Under the pieces are notes generated by a model. It saw nothing but the letters and a program-made list of their open reading frames with translations. It was not told where the DNA came from and ran no database searches. A program made the position numbers and the translations under genes. A stretch of DNA of 64,000 nt from Apus apus (taxonomy: Eukaryota; Chordata; Aves; Apodiformes; Apodidae): contig NC_067285.1 of the NCBI RefSeq assembly GCF_020740795.1, positions 38,538,511 through 38,602,510 of the forward strand, given 5' to 3'. This document shows positions 13,001-24,300 of this stretch, one piece after another (position 1 is the stretch's first letter; every line of letters begins with the position of its first letter).

Positions 13001-16000
13001 CCTGAATCCAGAGATGCTGCAGAAGAAATTCAGGGTGAGTGTTTTTATGTGTGTTGTGTTCAGCATCAATGTAGGCTTGTGCTCAGAAATGATTGCTCAA
13101 AAACTTCTCTCAAAGCCTCTTCAGAATGAGCTGGAATCAGGCCTGTGTTCTTTCCTTGCTGCATTTTTATGTGATGCATTCTTATTTCAACGTTTCCTTA
13201 GTTCAGATTTATCAGACTCATTGGCAAGATAGTGTTACAGAAGCTTGACTGTCTTCCTAGAATTGGCTCAAGTTTTTAATAATTCAGGATCTTCTCTTAC
13301 TTGATCAGGCATAATTTATCTTTTCTCCTGAATCTTCTTCTCCCCCAGCTTATTTCATAGATTTGTGGGCAATAACACAGCAGACTGCTTAGCATGTGTT
13401 TTGTTAACTTGCAGGGCAAGCCTACTGAGGCCTCCTTGGAAGCTAGGATTCATGAATATGGTGAACTGGATGCCAAAGATTATATTCCAGGAGCAGAAGT
13501 ACTGGATGTTGAAGGAACCAAAGAGGAAGGTTGGCCTTCTCTTCACTACTTCTATTTTGAGCATCACTATCACAAACGTTTTTATTTGGACTTAAAACTG
13601 GGCATTTGTGCATTTCATTTGCTGCTATTACATGCTGTGTGGGTTAGATGCCTGTTGTCCATTCAGAGGCACTGATACTATCACTGAGTAAGTGCAGTTT
13701 ATCCAGTGCTGTTTGCTACTGTGTTGTGTTGTCTTACACTGAGGGATAGAAAAGCATTGTACAGCTATGGACCTTCATGTGTTTAGCTCTGCTTAAAGCA
13801 AAGTTTTTATATGAAGCAAGGCAATGGGACTTAAATATAGTGTTTGACATCTTTAATTCATTTCCTGTGTAGATGCTCCATACAACCTGGAATCCCTGCC
13901 TGAATCAGGGGCAAAAAGATGGGGAGGGACTGAAAAATTAAGCTGCAAGTTGGGTAAATGATGCTTGAGGGCACTGGGATAGTGCAGTGGAGGTGTATTG
14001 GAGGAATGAACACCCTGATATTTCAGGTTTCTTAGAGATGTGAATTGGGTGGTAAGTATAACAATCTTTGCTTTGGTTTGTGAAGCTGGCAACTAGCACA
14101 TTTGTCAGTTTGAACAACAGTAAAGAGCAATGCAAACACTGCAGAAAGGAACGTGGGTATAAATAGCTGTGCTTCCCTCCTTGGTTTGGATTGCAGGGAG
14201 CAGGGAACACCATTACTAGCAGCGTAATAAGGACTGGCATCTGTACAGTTTCTTCAGAGACTGTCCCCATTTTGTTTTGAGGTTGTTTAACTTCAGATGC
14301 GAGTTAAGCTTGGCAAAGCATAGCTCTGTGGGACAGCTTGCTGGGACACTGAGTGTGCTAGCTGTTGTGGGTATTTTCTGAGGCTGGTTTGGTCTTGGGT
14401 GAACAGATGTACGTAAACCCATTTTATGTCAAGGCTCTGATCACCATTGCTCCAGGTTTGTTGAAAGCTCATGGTAAATGTGTTAAAGCACCTGCAGGTC
14501 ACGGTAATGAGAAAATACCCCAGCTGCTTTTGGGGTGCATGTATATATTTTCAAAGCCTTTGCACTGCCATATGCAGTTATCACTAACAACTGGTATCCA
14601 TAACTGACTGTGCACGTGATGTGGATGTACTAAGAAATCAAAGCTGAGGTTTTTTTGCACAGCTCTGAATCATTTGCAAGCCAGATGGAATTTGATAGCT
14701 GAATGTGCCAGTGGGAAAGCATGGGAGCTGCTGGTCTGTTCAGCTGTGGATGTCTTCTGAAAAACACTAACAAACAGCAATTGAATGTGTCAAGTATCTT
14801 ATATCTTGGTAACGTCTAGGTAGTTTTAAGGCTGGAATGCTGAGACCTAACAGCTTGCCTTGTTTGGTGAGCATGTCCCTGGGCATAAATGCATTAGGTG
14901 ATAATTAATCAAAGGTGGTGGGAGCTTTTGATCTGATCTGAAACTTTCAAACTCTTAACAGTTAAGTTAGATCTGTACTGTGCACTTGTTCTCCTGAGCA
15001 GATGGATGGGAAAGTGCTAGTCTGAGTGAGGAAGAAGATAATGAAGATGGAGAATGGATTGATGTGCATCACTCCTCAGATGAGGAGCACCAAGAAGTAG
15101 TGAGTTCTAAATGTCTTCTACCCCAAGTACAAACAGGTCTTGTTAATAGCAGACCAAATTATGTTGCTCTGTGCCTTCACATGGCTACTCATAAATAATT
15201 ATACAGGGCTTGACCAGAATCAGGGAGGTTGAAGTACTACTTGGCACCTGTGCTGAATTGTGCATTTCCTTAGGGTGGGAAGGAGAGATGGGGGAATTCT
15301 GTCCTAGTGCTAAATTCTTTCAAAGCTATTCACATGACTGCTCTTACTTGCTCTGACATACAGAGTGGATGTCCTTGTCTATACTAATACTACATGTTAG
15401 GTATAAAACTGAAGAATCCTAACAACTGGTTGTAGCATTTCCCAACAATATTGCCCCTACGTTGGTATTTGGGAGGCAAGGATCATGGATGAACTGGCAC
15501 AGAAATGGTTTGCAGAGCCTCTGGATGATTATTTTTGCACTTTCTCCAAAAGGCAGAGAAGGTGAAAAGCATGCCTGTGGAGGAGCGAAAAGCCAAAGCT
15601 GCAGCAGTCAGTACCAGCAGGCTGCTAACCCAAGAAGAGTTCCACAAAATACGCCTTGCTCAGCTCTCCAAAGAACTTAATTCAGCACCTGGCAAAGCTG
15701 CCAAAAGGAAACATATTGAAATAGATGATGAAGAGGAGCAGGGCAGGTAGGATATGGACTATCAAAGAGTGCTTTCTTTTCCCTACAGTCTGATGATAGA
15801 GCTTTTAATTGTGGCAGGACACAGAGCTTTCCTGTTGGTCAGTACCCCCTGCTGAGACCCATACAGCCTAGAAGGGCTCCTGGCTGGGGTGATTGATTTA
15901 TCCCTGGAAGAAGAGACAAGAGAGGCTAATGGAAACCATGTTTTGCTTGTTAGACCAGTAGGCACATGTGGCTGTTTTGGTAGTTGCATGGTTATATCTC

Positions 16001-19000
16001 CACAGTTTCTTAAACTATGTAAAGCAGGACTTGCAAAACATTCATGAGAGACCTTTGTAAGGTTGTCACGAGAATGAGGGGCAAGAATTAGCTTGAGACA
16101 GAACAAGAAGTGCTTGAGTGAAAGTTAATATGAAAACAATGGTGTAAGAGATTGCTGAGATACAAAGGTCTTGTTTTCCTTGCCAGATAAAGGTTAGTTT
16201 GTGATGGCCTTTTGTTGGATTTTTGTGTAGGGGAGAGTTGCTTTCACTCAGAGATATTGAACATCTGCATAAGAAGCCTAAATCGGACAAGGAGACCAGA
16301 CTAGCAACTGCTATGGTGAGGAACTGGGCATTTCATGTCATCTGCCTTTCTAGATACGGCTTTGTGCTTTTGTCTCCTGCAGAAGGTGGTGGGATTGCAT
16401 CTGTAAGACAAGTCCACAGCTGCTGTCTGCTTTTTGAGAAATATTTCTGAGGTGGTTTGCTGTTGCACCTTGGCTGTAACAAATAAACAGCCTCTTGGTG
16501 GTCCCAGGTGACAATGAAAATAGACACCCCCAGTGTTCACTGTGACTTAAGAAATAGAGCCAGCATGGAAGGATTGCAAGGCATCTACAAAGTCATACTG
16601 AGCCTGGGTTTATTGTCCCTGCTTTGGAATCTGTCACCCTAGCAGCTGATGTTACCTGTATGGAATGGAAAATGACCCCCTGTTCTGTTAAACTGTCTTA
16701 TTGCAGGCTGGAAAAACAGACAGAAAAGAATTTGTGAGAAAGAAAACAAAAATTAACCCCTTTGCCAGCTCTTCCAACAAAGAAAAGAAGAAGCACAAGA
16801 ACTTCATGATGATGAGATACAGCCATAGTGTCCGGACAAAAAACAAGCGTTCTTTCAGGGAAAAACAGGTAATGTTTCATGTTGAAAACAGAGAGGGCAG
16901 CCTGAGCAGTAAAGTTTATGCATATGATGTGGTGTCTATGCTGTGCCATTAGTCTTTGTTGTTGACTTGAAGGTTTAATTGCTGGAAGGGACTGTGGGCT
17001 GGGTGGCTTCCCTTGAATCCTACCCCAGAGGAGATAGATCAGAATTGGTGGTGGTAAAGAATGCTTTTGTCAGTCTCTTCTCTTTAATATGCATCAAGGA
17101 CCAAGCCCTGTTGCACAGTTAGGTTAGAAAGGCAATAATAATGTGGCTTGTTCTCCTTTCTAGAAGTTCAAAATTATCATACTAGAACCCTGACTACAAT
17201 CCTGTGATAGAAATGTTTTCCTGATATGGAGTAGTTGTTTTTCAGGACAGTCTTCAACAGTTTTTGCACTCTCCATATTTTACCTTTCTCCTGTTACTGT
17301 CATATTATGGACTTGCCTGTCCTGGCCTTGAGGGTCATCTGAGAGCTTGTCAAAAGTGTCCTTAAAGCACAGGCATAAATGTTACTTATTACCTGTTTGA
17401 AACTGTTTAGAAAGATGTTTCAGTTTAGCTCTGCTTCCTGCAAGCCTGTCCACAGAGTTGATATAGGATTCAAGACAGCCCTTGTGAAAGGATAAACAAG
17501 GTACAAATGTATTTGGCAATCCAGTTAATCCATGTTCCTGCAGGCAGCTGTGCCAAGGGTAGCTGAAGGAATGCCTCCAAGGCAAGCCAGAAACCTTGGG
17601 GGATGACAGTGCTGCTGAATGCCTTGAGCAGGGATCCCCTATATCTCCCCCAGATGTCTGGGGTTAGATGAGCTGCAAAGGAGGGTGGACAGGGAGTCCC
17701 CCTGCTCTTGTGGTGCACCTCAGCTGGGGTAATGCCTGGTGTGTGGCTGCTGGTGGTGTAGGCACATTGCCTTGCCCTGCAGTGTTTCGCCTTGGCAGAG
17801 TAAGTCTGTGCTAACCACAAAACTCTGGCTTTAAAATCCTTTTCTCTAAACTGGCTGATGGGGAGTTTAGGCTTCTGCTGGGTGTTAGAAATTGAACTCC
17901 TTTTGAGGATGTTCCAAAAATAACTTATAGAATAATGAAATTATGCAGGGGTCTGGTTTTATAGACTCAATAGGGAGAAGCATGTTAAGTGTTTGTATTA
18001 AATGGGAAGACTTGCACTAATTCTCTGTAGTCTTCTTATTTTCTGTCATTCTGCCTCACCTCAAATAAGGCTGACCACATTAACCCAGCTCTCAAAACAC
18101 ATAAAAAAAGTTGCAAGCAAACAATCCAAGTACTTCTTTCCAACAAGTCTTCTGGAATGGTTTTATTCCGTTCTCCCAGTGGATGTTTTGTGTTTAAATG
18201 TAATGGCTAAATAGTGAATTTCTGCATACTTGTTTAATCAGAGTTAGGCCGCAGCATCAGTTCTGTGGACCATGATTTGGAAAGACTAGTTAAGTGGGTT
18301 TAAGTACTGAAATTGTAGGGTACTGTGCTCTGCTGCTGCTTTTAGTGGTAGAATAAAATGACTATACCCTAAAGCTAAACCCCCTCAGCAAGTAAAACAC
18401 GCCTGAAATACACTACAAAGTCTCCTTAGAGTGATATGGCACATGAAAAAATTCTAGCATCCCTCCTTCCCCTCCTTTAAAAGGACTTTGTAATATTATT
18501 TCAAAAAAACACTCATCCAACTTACCTCTCAGCTGAACTGAAATCTTTTCTTGACCTGTTAGTTCACAGTATCACAGAATCATTCTGGTTGGAAGAGACC
18601 TTCAAGATCACAGAGTCCAACCACTACCCTAACTCTGCAGTGTCCACCACTAAACCCTGGCACCACATGTGTCTTCTTAGATGTCTGAAACAGTTTGTTA
18701 CTGTAATATTTTTCACGATACAGGATCTGCTTATGTATTGAAACATTTTTTTTAAGCCCAACTTGTTAACAGGACTATAGACTTTAGATCATAACCAGTG
18801 TAGTTGTTGGCATTTGCCAGTTACTGCATCCAGTTTTAGGTGATAAGCTATTAATGTTTTTTCTCTGAGACTGAAGAAGCTGAGAAGTGTTGATGTGATA
18901 GTGTTGTTATCTTAATACTCTTCTTACCTGACTCTCTTCCACTCTTGTTTCACGTTTAGCTGGCTCTTCGAGATGCACTTCTGAAAAAGAGGAAACGGCT

Positions 19001-19010
19001 GCTAAAGTAA
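4022..19010 (+). CDS. SDAD1: SDAD1, SDA1 domain-containing protein 1 (22 coding exons)
   Basis: SDAD1 is the vertebrate orthologue of yeast Sda1, a nucleolar factor for 60S ribosomal subunit assembly and export. Coding exons: 4022-4111, 4210-4314, 4447-4545, 4669-4779, 5251-5322, 5412-5512, 6731-6788, 7659-7733, 8480-8581, 9021-9090, 9829-9932, 10641-10698, 11249-11307, 11649-11725, 12499-12596, 12958-13034, 13415-13529, 15002-15099, 15553-15746, 16231-16315, 16707-16868, 18960-19010. All junctions are GT-AG and phases agree throughout, giving 2061 nt, or 686 aa (human 687). The N-terminal half is the NUC130/3NT-like helical region. An acidic run (about 225-237) is followed by a lysine-rich stretch (about 253-278). 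The SDA1 domain fills the C-terminal half, with acidic patches near 500-520 and 580-586 and a basic tail KKRKRLLK that looks like a nuclear localisation signal. The start is the first ATG of the CpG island that continues the conserved N-terminus. The assignment is secure. Confidence 0.96.
16869..18959 (+). other. SDAD1 last intron, the largest in the gene
   Basis: This roughly 2.1 kb intron separates the penultimate exon from the final 51-base coding exon. It holds a reverse-oriented CR1 tail at about 18563-18690. Open frames inside it (for example 17470-17820 on the minus strand) have no start context or conservation I can recognise. I see no nested gene. Confidence 0.7.
18563..18690 (-). 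mobile_element. CR1 LINE 3'-end fragment (reverse)
   Basis: The stretch around CACAGAATCATTCTGGTTGG, followed by AGAGACCTTCAAGATCA and GAGTCCAACCA, is the reverse complement of the conserved 3' tail of bird CR1 elements. Only about 130 bp remain and no ORF2 is present, so it is a typical dead 5'-truncated copy. It sits in the last SDAD1 intron. Confidence 0.85.
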
Positions 19011-20600
19011 CACGTGGGAATGGAGAGGAGTACTTGATCACCTGTGAAGAAACAGCCCTAGAAATGCTTGTTTCCACACACCACGGCTCCACAGGAAAAA
19101 AAAAAAAAAAGGGACTGAAATGCCCTATGGGTTTTTCTGCTTTCTTCAGAAACATAAATTGCACGCTTCCAAGTTGTTGGATAGTGAACCTGCAGGACTG
19201 ACAGAAAAGACCTTCATCCTTGCAGGATTTGAACTTTTTTAAAGCATTCTAGGGAAGAAAGCAGTTGTCTTTGATTGAATAGAACTTACTTACAGCTGGT
19301 TTTGTATCTGTAAGTGTTAAAACCTAAAACCTTATTGTAAAAAGTGTTTTACTTGAAGCAACTAATGAATTGGAAGGGAAAAAAATGTCCTCAGCGTCCG
19401 TGCCTGTCTTAGTGATCTGATTTTACAGACTGAGTAACCTATTTACTAAGCAGCTGTTTTTATCCATTTAGTAACAAAACCAAGTTCTTGTGATACAAGT
19501 AAGTTCAATTGAGCAGTGAGGGGGAAGAACACTTTGATCAAGTGACCGGTGAGGGGAAACAGTTTCATTATGGTTTGAAGAAAATAAGAAAAATTGGTAT
19601 ATGTGAGAGGGTTTTCATATTGCCATTTAAATAGAAAGGTAGGGTCACATGCAGGAGAACAAAGGAATCTTATTTTTCTATATCAATGTATCTTGTGGTG
19701 GGACTTGACTAGCGACTGATTTTTGAAGTACAAGGGAGAACAACGTGGACCTGTGGATTCTTCATACCCAAGACTGAACTCTTGCTTCAGCCTTTACCTC
19801 TGCTGGGACCATTGTGTTTGTACCTTACCCACCCACCTGTTTTAATGGAACCTTGAGGGAGTTATTTGTACTTCCCTTGGTCAAATTCTGTTTTGAAGTG
19901 GATTTCCTTGTGGGGCAGGCAGAGGTGCCACATGCTCAGATTAATAGAAAAGCAGTTGGTGAGGTATTTTTCTCCTGTTTTCTTAGGAAACCAGGTTAAT
20001 GTTTATATCCTACATAGGAGTTCACTTACCTGAGGTATGTTATGTTGAATACACAGTTGTATTCACCTGAATTCCTATTTGTTGTGTTTGTTTTCTTGGC
20101 ACATCTTGCTGTTTAAAGCAAAAAAGCTTATAGAGGCTTCAGGGAGATAAGAGAATTGTGGCTTTGAATGTTATGTTCAAATTGAATGTTCCTGCTTAGG
20201 GAATTCAGAGATTGCTACCTGGGAATGCTGGCAGTGAGCTGGCCAAGTAGAGTTTATGGAGCTGGGAGCTGGAGAGGTAAATGGATGCAGAGGAGCTTTA
20301 GTGGTTTGAGGATGGAGGGTGGAGCAGGGGGCTGAAGAGACAACAGTAAGGGGAGGAGCTGGGGAGCACAAAAGACACTTGTGTAAAACCCCCTTTCAGT
20401 TTTATCCCTGTTATGTGCATGTGTCAAAAAAAAACAACTTCTGAGGCTGAAAGGGGGATGCAATTTTTTTTTTTGTTCGAGCTTTAGGACTATTGCAGAG
20501 TCTCCTCCCCTTGTTTATGACCTCGTGGTGGGGCTGAGCAAGGTGGTTGTGTGTGGCTGTGTCTTGTGCCCTGCTTCTAAAACGTGAGAGTGTCGGGCTG
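19011..20600 (+). other. SDAD1 3' UTR and intergenic spacer
   Basis: Downstream of the TAA there is an A15 run at about 19097-19111, then AT-rich sequence with no coding frame. I did not find a canonical AATAAA on the plus strand; a weak AATAAG lies near 19580. The true 3' end of SDAD1 therefore cannot be placed from sequence alone. Nothing else is recognisable up to the start of GC-rich DNA at about 20640. Confidence 0.5.
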
Positions 20601-20689
20601 CCCTTCTTACTCTCTTCGCCAACATGAAGCATAAAACGGAAAAAAGAAAAAAAAGGGGGGGCGGGGGGGAGGGAACCAGGGCTTTAACA

Positions 20690-21330
20690 TCTCTTGGTGC
20701 GCCTGTCGTGTCCTGCCTCTCCTCAGGAGCGGGCGGGAGGGCCCGTCACCGCGGGGGACCGGGAGGAAAAGAGGCCCCTGCGGCAGCTCGAGCCCCAAGT
20801 CCGGGCAGAGCCCCCCCCCCCAACTCCGGGCAGAGCCCCCAAAGTCCAGGCAGAGCCCCCCCACTCCAGGCAGAGCCCCCAGCTCCAGGCAGAGCCCCCC
20901 CCGCGGCCCGGCCGGGCTGGGCCGCCCTCCCTGAGGCGATGACGGGAGGACCGCGAAGGCCTCAGGGCGGGCGCCTGAGGAGCGCGGTTCCCGCCTCCCC
21001 GGGCGGGGAGGTCAGGGCTGGGTCTGCCCGGACCCGGCGCCATGGGCCGCGGGCTCTGGGGGCTGCGGGGGCTGCTGCTGCTGCTGTGCGGGGCGGGAGC
21101 GGCTGCCCCGGCCGTCCCCGCCGCCCCGCTGCGGTGTAACGTGAGCCTGGACAGCCCCGCCGAGCAGCGCTGGCTGCCCGTGCTGCGGCGCTTCGACCCC
21201 GCCTTTCTGCGCGCCGCTGTCGCACGGGTCATCGAGTGAGTGCGGGAGGGAGTCAGGGAGGGAGCGGGGCCCGCGGTCACCGGGCCGGGCCGGGCCGGGC
21301 TGGGCGGGAGGCGGGAGCCGCACGGGACCC
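20690..21330. promoter_or_regulatory. GC-rich promoter region of NAAA
   Basis: CpG-dense, GC-rich sequence surrounds NAAA exon 1. GC-box-like GGGCGGG elements appear upstream of the start codon (for example near 20966 and 21001). I see no TATA box. The promoter also contains the five-copy C-rich array at 20800-20902. Extent judged by eye. Confidence 0.6.
20800..20902 (+). repeat. Five-copy C-rich tandem array upstream of NAAA
   Basis: The unit is TCCRGGCAGAGCCCCC plus a variable C-rich spacer. Copies begin at 20800, 20825, 20845, 20865 and 20884, so the period is 25, 20, 20 and 19 bases. The core CAGGCAG plus a C run resembles the unit of the much larger array in NAAA intron 1. Confidence 0.9.
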
Positions 21331-24300
21331 GCTGGCCCCCCAGGCAGCCCCTCCCCCCCAGGCAGCCCCTTCCCCCCCGTGCAGCCCCTTCCCCTTCCCC
21401 CCGGTGCAGCCCCTTCCCCCCGGTGCAGCCCCTTCCCCCCCAGGCAGCCCCTTCCCCCCGGTGCAGCCCCTTCCCCTTCCCCCCGGTGCAGCCCCTTCCC
21501 CCCAGTGCAGCCCCTTCCCCCCCAGGCAGCCCCTTCCCCCCCGTGCAGCCCCTTCCCCTTCCCCCCGGTGCAGCCCCTTCCCCCCAGGCAGCCCCTTCCC
21601 CTTCAGGCAGCCCCTTCCCCCTCAGGCAGCCCCTTCCCCTCCAGGCAGCCCCTTCCCCCCGGTGCAGCCCCTTCCCCCTCAGGCAGCCCCTTCCCCCTCA
21701 GGCAGCCCCTTCCCCTTCCCCCCCAGGCAGCTCCTTCCCCTTCCCCCCCAGGCAGCCCCTTCCCTCTCAGGCAGCCCCTTCCCCCCGGTGCAGCCCCTTC
21801 CCCCCCAGGCAGCCCCTTCCCCCCCGGTGCAGCCCCTTCCCCCTCAGGCAGCCCCTTCCCCTTCCCCCTCAGGCAGCCCCTTCCCCCCCGTGCAGCCCCT
21901 TCCCCCTCAGGCAGCCCCTTCCCCTTCCCCCTCAGGCAGCCCCTTCCCCTTCCCCCTCAGGCAGCCCCTTCCCCTTCCCCCTCAGGCAGCCCCTTCCCCG
22001 CGGTGCAGCCCCTTCCCCCCTGTGCAGCGGCCTGAGGGGCAGGACCCGGCCGGGCTGGGCTCCTGCTCCCCCTTGCCCTGCAGCCCTGGCCGGCTCCGCT
22101 CAGAGCTGCTGCTGCGGGGCCTGAAGGAGGAGGGCGAAGGGAATGCTGTGGGGCTGCTTAACTCCCCTCAACACGAAAACTCAGGGTTAACCCAGCATGC
22201 TGCTGTGTTATGTGTACCCTCCAGCCTGTCCTCTGACAGGTTCCTGGGAGATTCCCCGGGAGGAAGGATCCTGGCTGCTCTAGGAATAGGTTGCAAACCT
22301 TTTAATCTCTTTCTCAGCTAATGCCTTGGGTGTGTTTTGCAGTGTGACTGTACCAAAATGGGTCCACCAGGTTATTCGGCCGATAGCAGCAGAATTGGAG
22401 CTCTTTATGCCGCAGCCCTTTGCGGGGGAAATTCTGGGGATGTGCAGAGCCCTGGGAATAAGCCTTGGAGATGGAGTCCTGCTGAACTTTGCCTATGAAT
22501 CTACTGCGTAAGTGGTTTGTACTTACGGTGGAAATGGCTGTGGAGGTTCATTTTAGTTCAGTATGGGAGGATGCACCAGAAAGCAGGTGTCTGTTCTCAT
22601 ACAGTCTCATCTGTCCAGCTGGGAGGTTTCACTCTTATCAGGCAGTTTGTATCCTGAATTGAAAAAGAAACACAGTATTAATGAAGGTCAGGTGTCACTG
22701 CAGTGCTTTTGTTTATGTACATCCGTATAAAGGTGTAAAAATAGTTTCTGTTAATAAGGAAGGGCTACCTGTCAAGTATTTAGGTTCATTTATCTTTGAA
22801 GATCATGTCATGTACTCATATGTTGTTCAAACTGTAGTTCACCATAAAGGAAATCAGAAGGATTAGATGTAATCTAATTGTTTTAACCATCTGTCAGAGA
22901 GAGATAAAATTTGCTTCTAAACACTTCTCTAGGTTTGTGTGTTCTGTGACTGTGTAAGGTAGTTGATTTTTAAATTTTTATTTTATTTTTACAATGGAAA
23001 ATCAGTATCTTTATGACAGCAAGCAAAACCTTAGTGGAGAAAGTACTCTTGTTTTATTATTGTCTTTTGCCCTAGAAGCATGTGCAGGAGAGTAATAAAC
23101 ACATAGTGTTGCCTGTAAGGATCCTAAAAATAGTTCTGTGTAGGTTTAAAAAAAAAACAGGTACGTACAGCTACTTGACTTAATATTTTTCTTTATGTGT
23201 GGTATTTGGTTCAAGTGATTTTTTAAAATAAGGATTAATATCAGATATTGTCACTTAAATGTTGGCTTTCTTAGTATTTCACAGAGAACACTTTCTGGAT
23301 GCTGGTAAAGCCCTTGAAGTTTCAAGTTTCTCAGCTTTGATGACACTAAATAAGAAACATCAAGCTGGAATAAACTACTTGTCTGCAAAACTTTTTTAAG
23401 TTTTGAAAGACATTGCTATACATCACTAGAATGACCAGCTCATAACTCTCAAGAAATGTTTAATTCCCGGCAAATTCAGCGTAGTTCATAAAAAAGCCTG
23501 TTTTAATGAAACTGAAACTGATATTAAAAAGGCAGTCTCAGCACACTTCCTGTAATACAGATTAGACTATTATTGAAATGGCTGATACTTTAACAACTAG
23601 TGTTTTCAATTTGAGGGGACTTTTGAGCTTCTTACTTAATTGTGATTAAAAATATAAACAGGTCCAAATTGAAATGAAATAATCTGTAATAATCAAAATT
23701 AAATTCAGAGAGTTTCAGACCGATACTTTGTGGAGGATTTTAGGCATCAGCTTTTCACCTCTTATTTAAAAGTAAAATGGAATAATGACTTTTTCCCCAG
23801 CGGAAATGCTGCTTTCTGCTTGGTCTGTAATACTGCCCTGATGCTGACAGGTGTGTGGGCTTTGACTGAGTTGAGTGGGGCTTGAGAAGTTAAGTATTCT
23901 GCAATTTTGTATGCTAGACTCTGTGAGGAAGGACTTTCCCTCATTGGATACTGTGCATCAGTCATATAGACCATTGTGTAGTGCAGTTGTGCAGAGCTGT
24001 AGTCAAACTATTCTGTCCTTTTTTCCAGTTTGTAATTAAAACCTAGAAGAAATCTTATCAAAAGGTCCAGGATGAGCCTGTTCTCTCAGGTGGAAAAGTA
24101 TAAGTGCTACTGATATGATGCAAACTCCTGTTTTTATGCTTGCATTAGTAAAATACAGAAGACAAACTCAGTTATTCTTTGTGAAACGTTGAACTAGTCT
24201 AACTAGACTGTAATACTGTTGTAGTTTTTTCTTAAATAGTTCTTTCTCATTTTTGTTTTGGCAGGTTCTGCACTAGTATTGTTGCTCAGGATGACAGAGG

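Noticed and set aside
13853-14270. Overlapping minus-strand frames in the intron before SDAD1 exon 18
   Set aside because: They are short and have no similarity to known families, no splice signals and no supporting context.
15545-15565. Acceptor AGGCAG|AGAAGG for SDAD1 exon 19
   Set aside because: Using the second AG shifts the frame to an immediate stop. The first AG at 15551-15552 gives Ala-Glu-Lys and keeps phase.
20723-21280. 185-codon minus-strand frame opposite NAAA exon 1
   Set aside because: It is antisense to GC-rich promoter DNA and the five-copy array. The repeated peptide reflects the tandem repeat, not selection.
21236-22321. Long overlapping Pro/Ala/Ser/Phe-rich open frames (361, 294 and 218 codons) in all three plus frames
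   Set aside because: They are translations of the stop-free C-rich minisatellite in NAAA intron 1. Three overlapping open frames with the same low-complexity composition are an artefact of the repeat.
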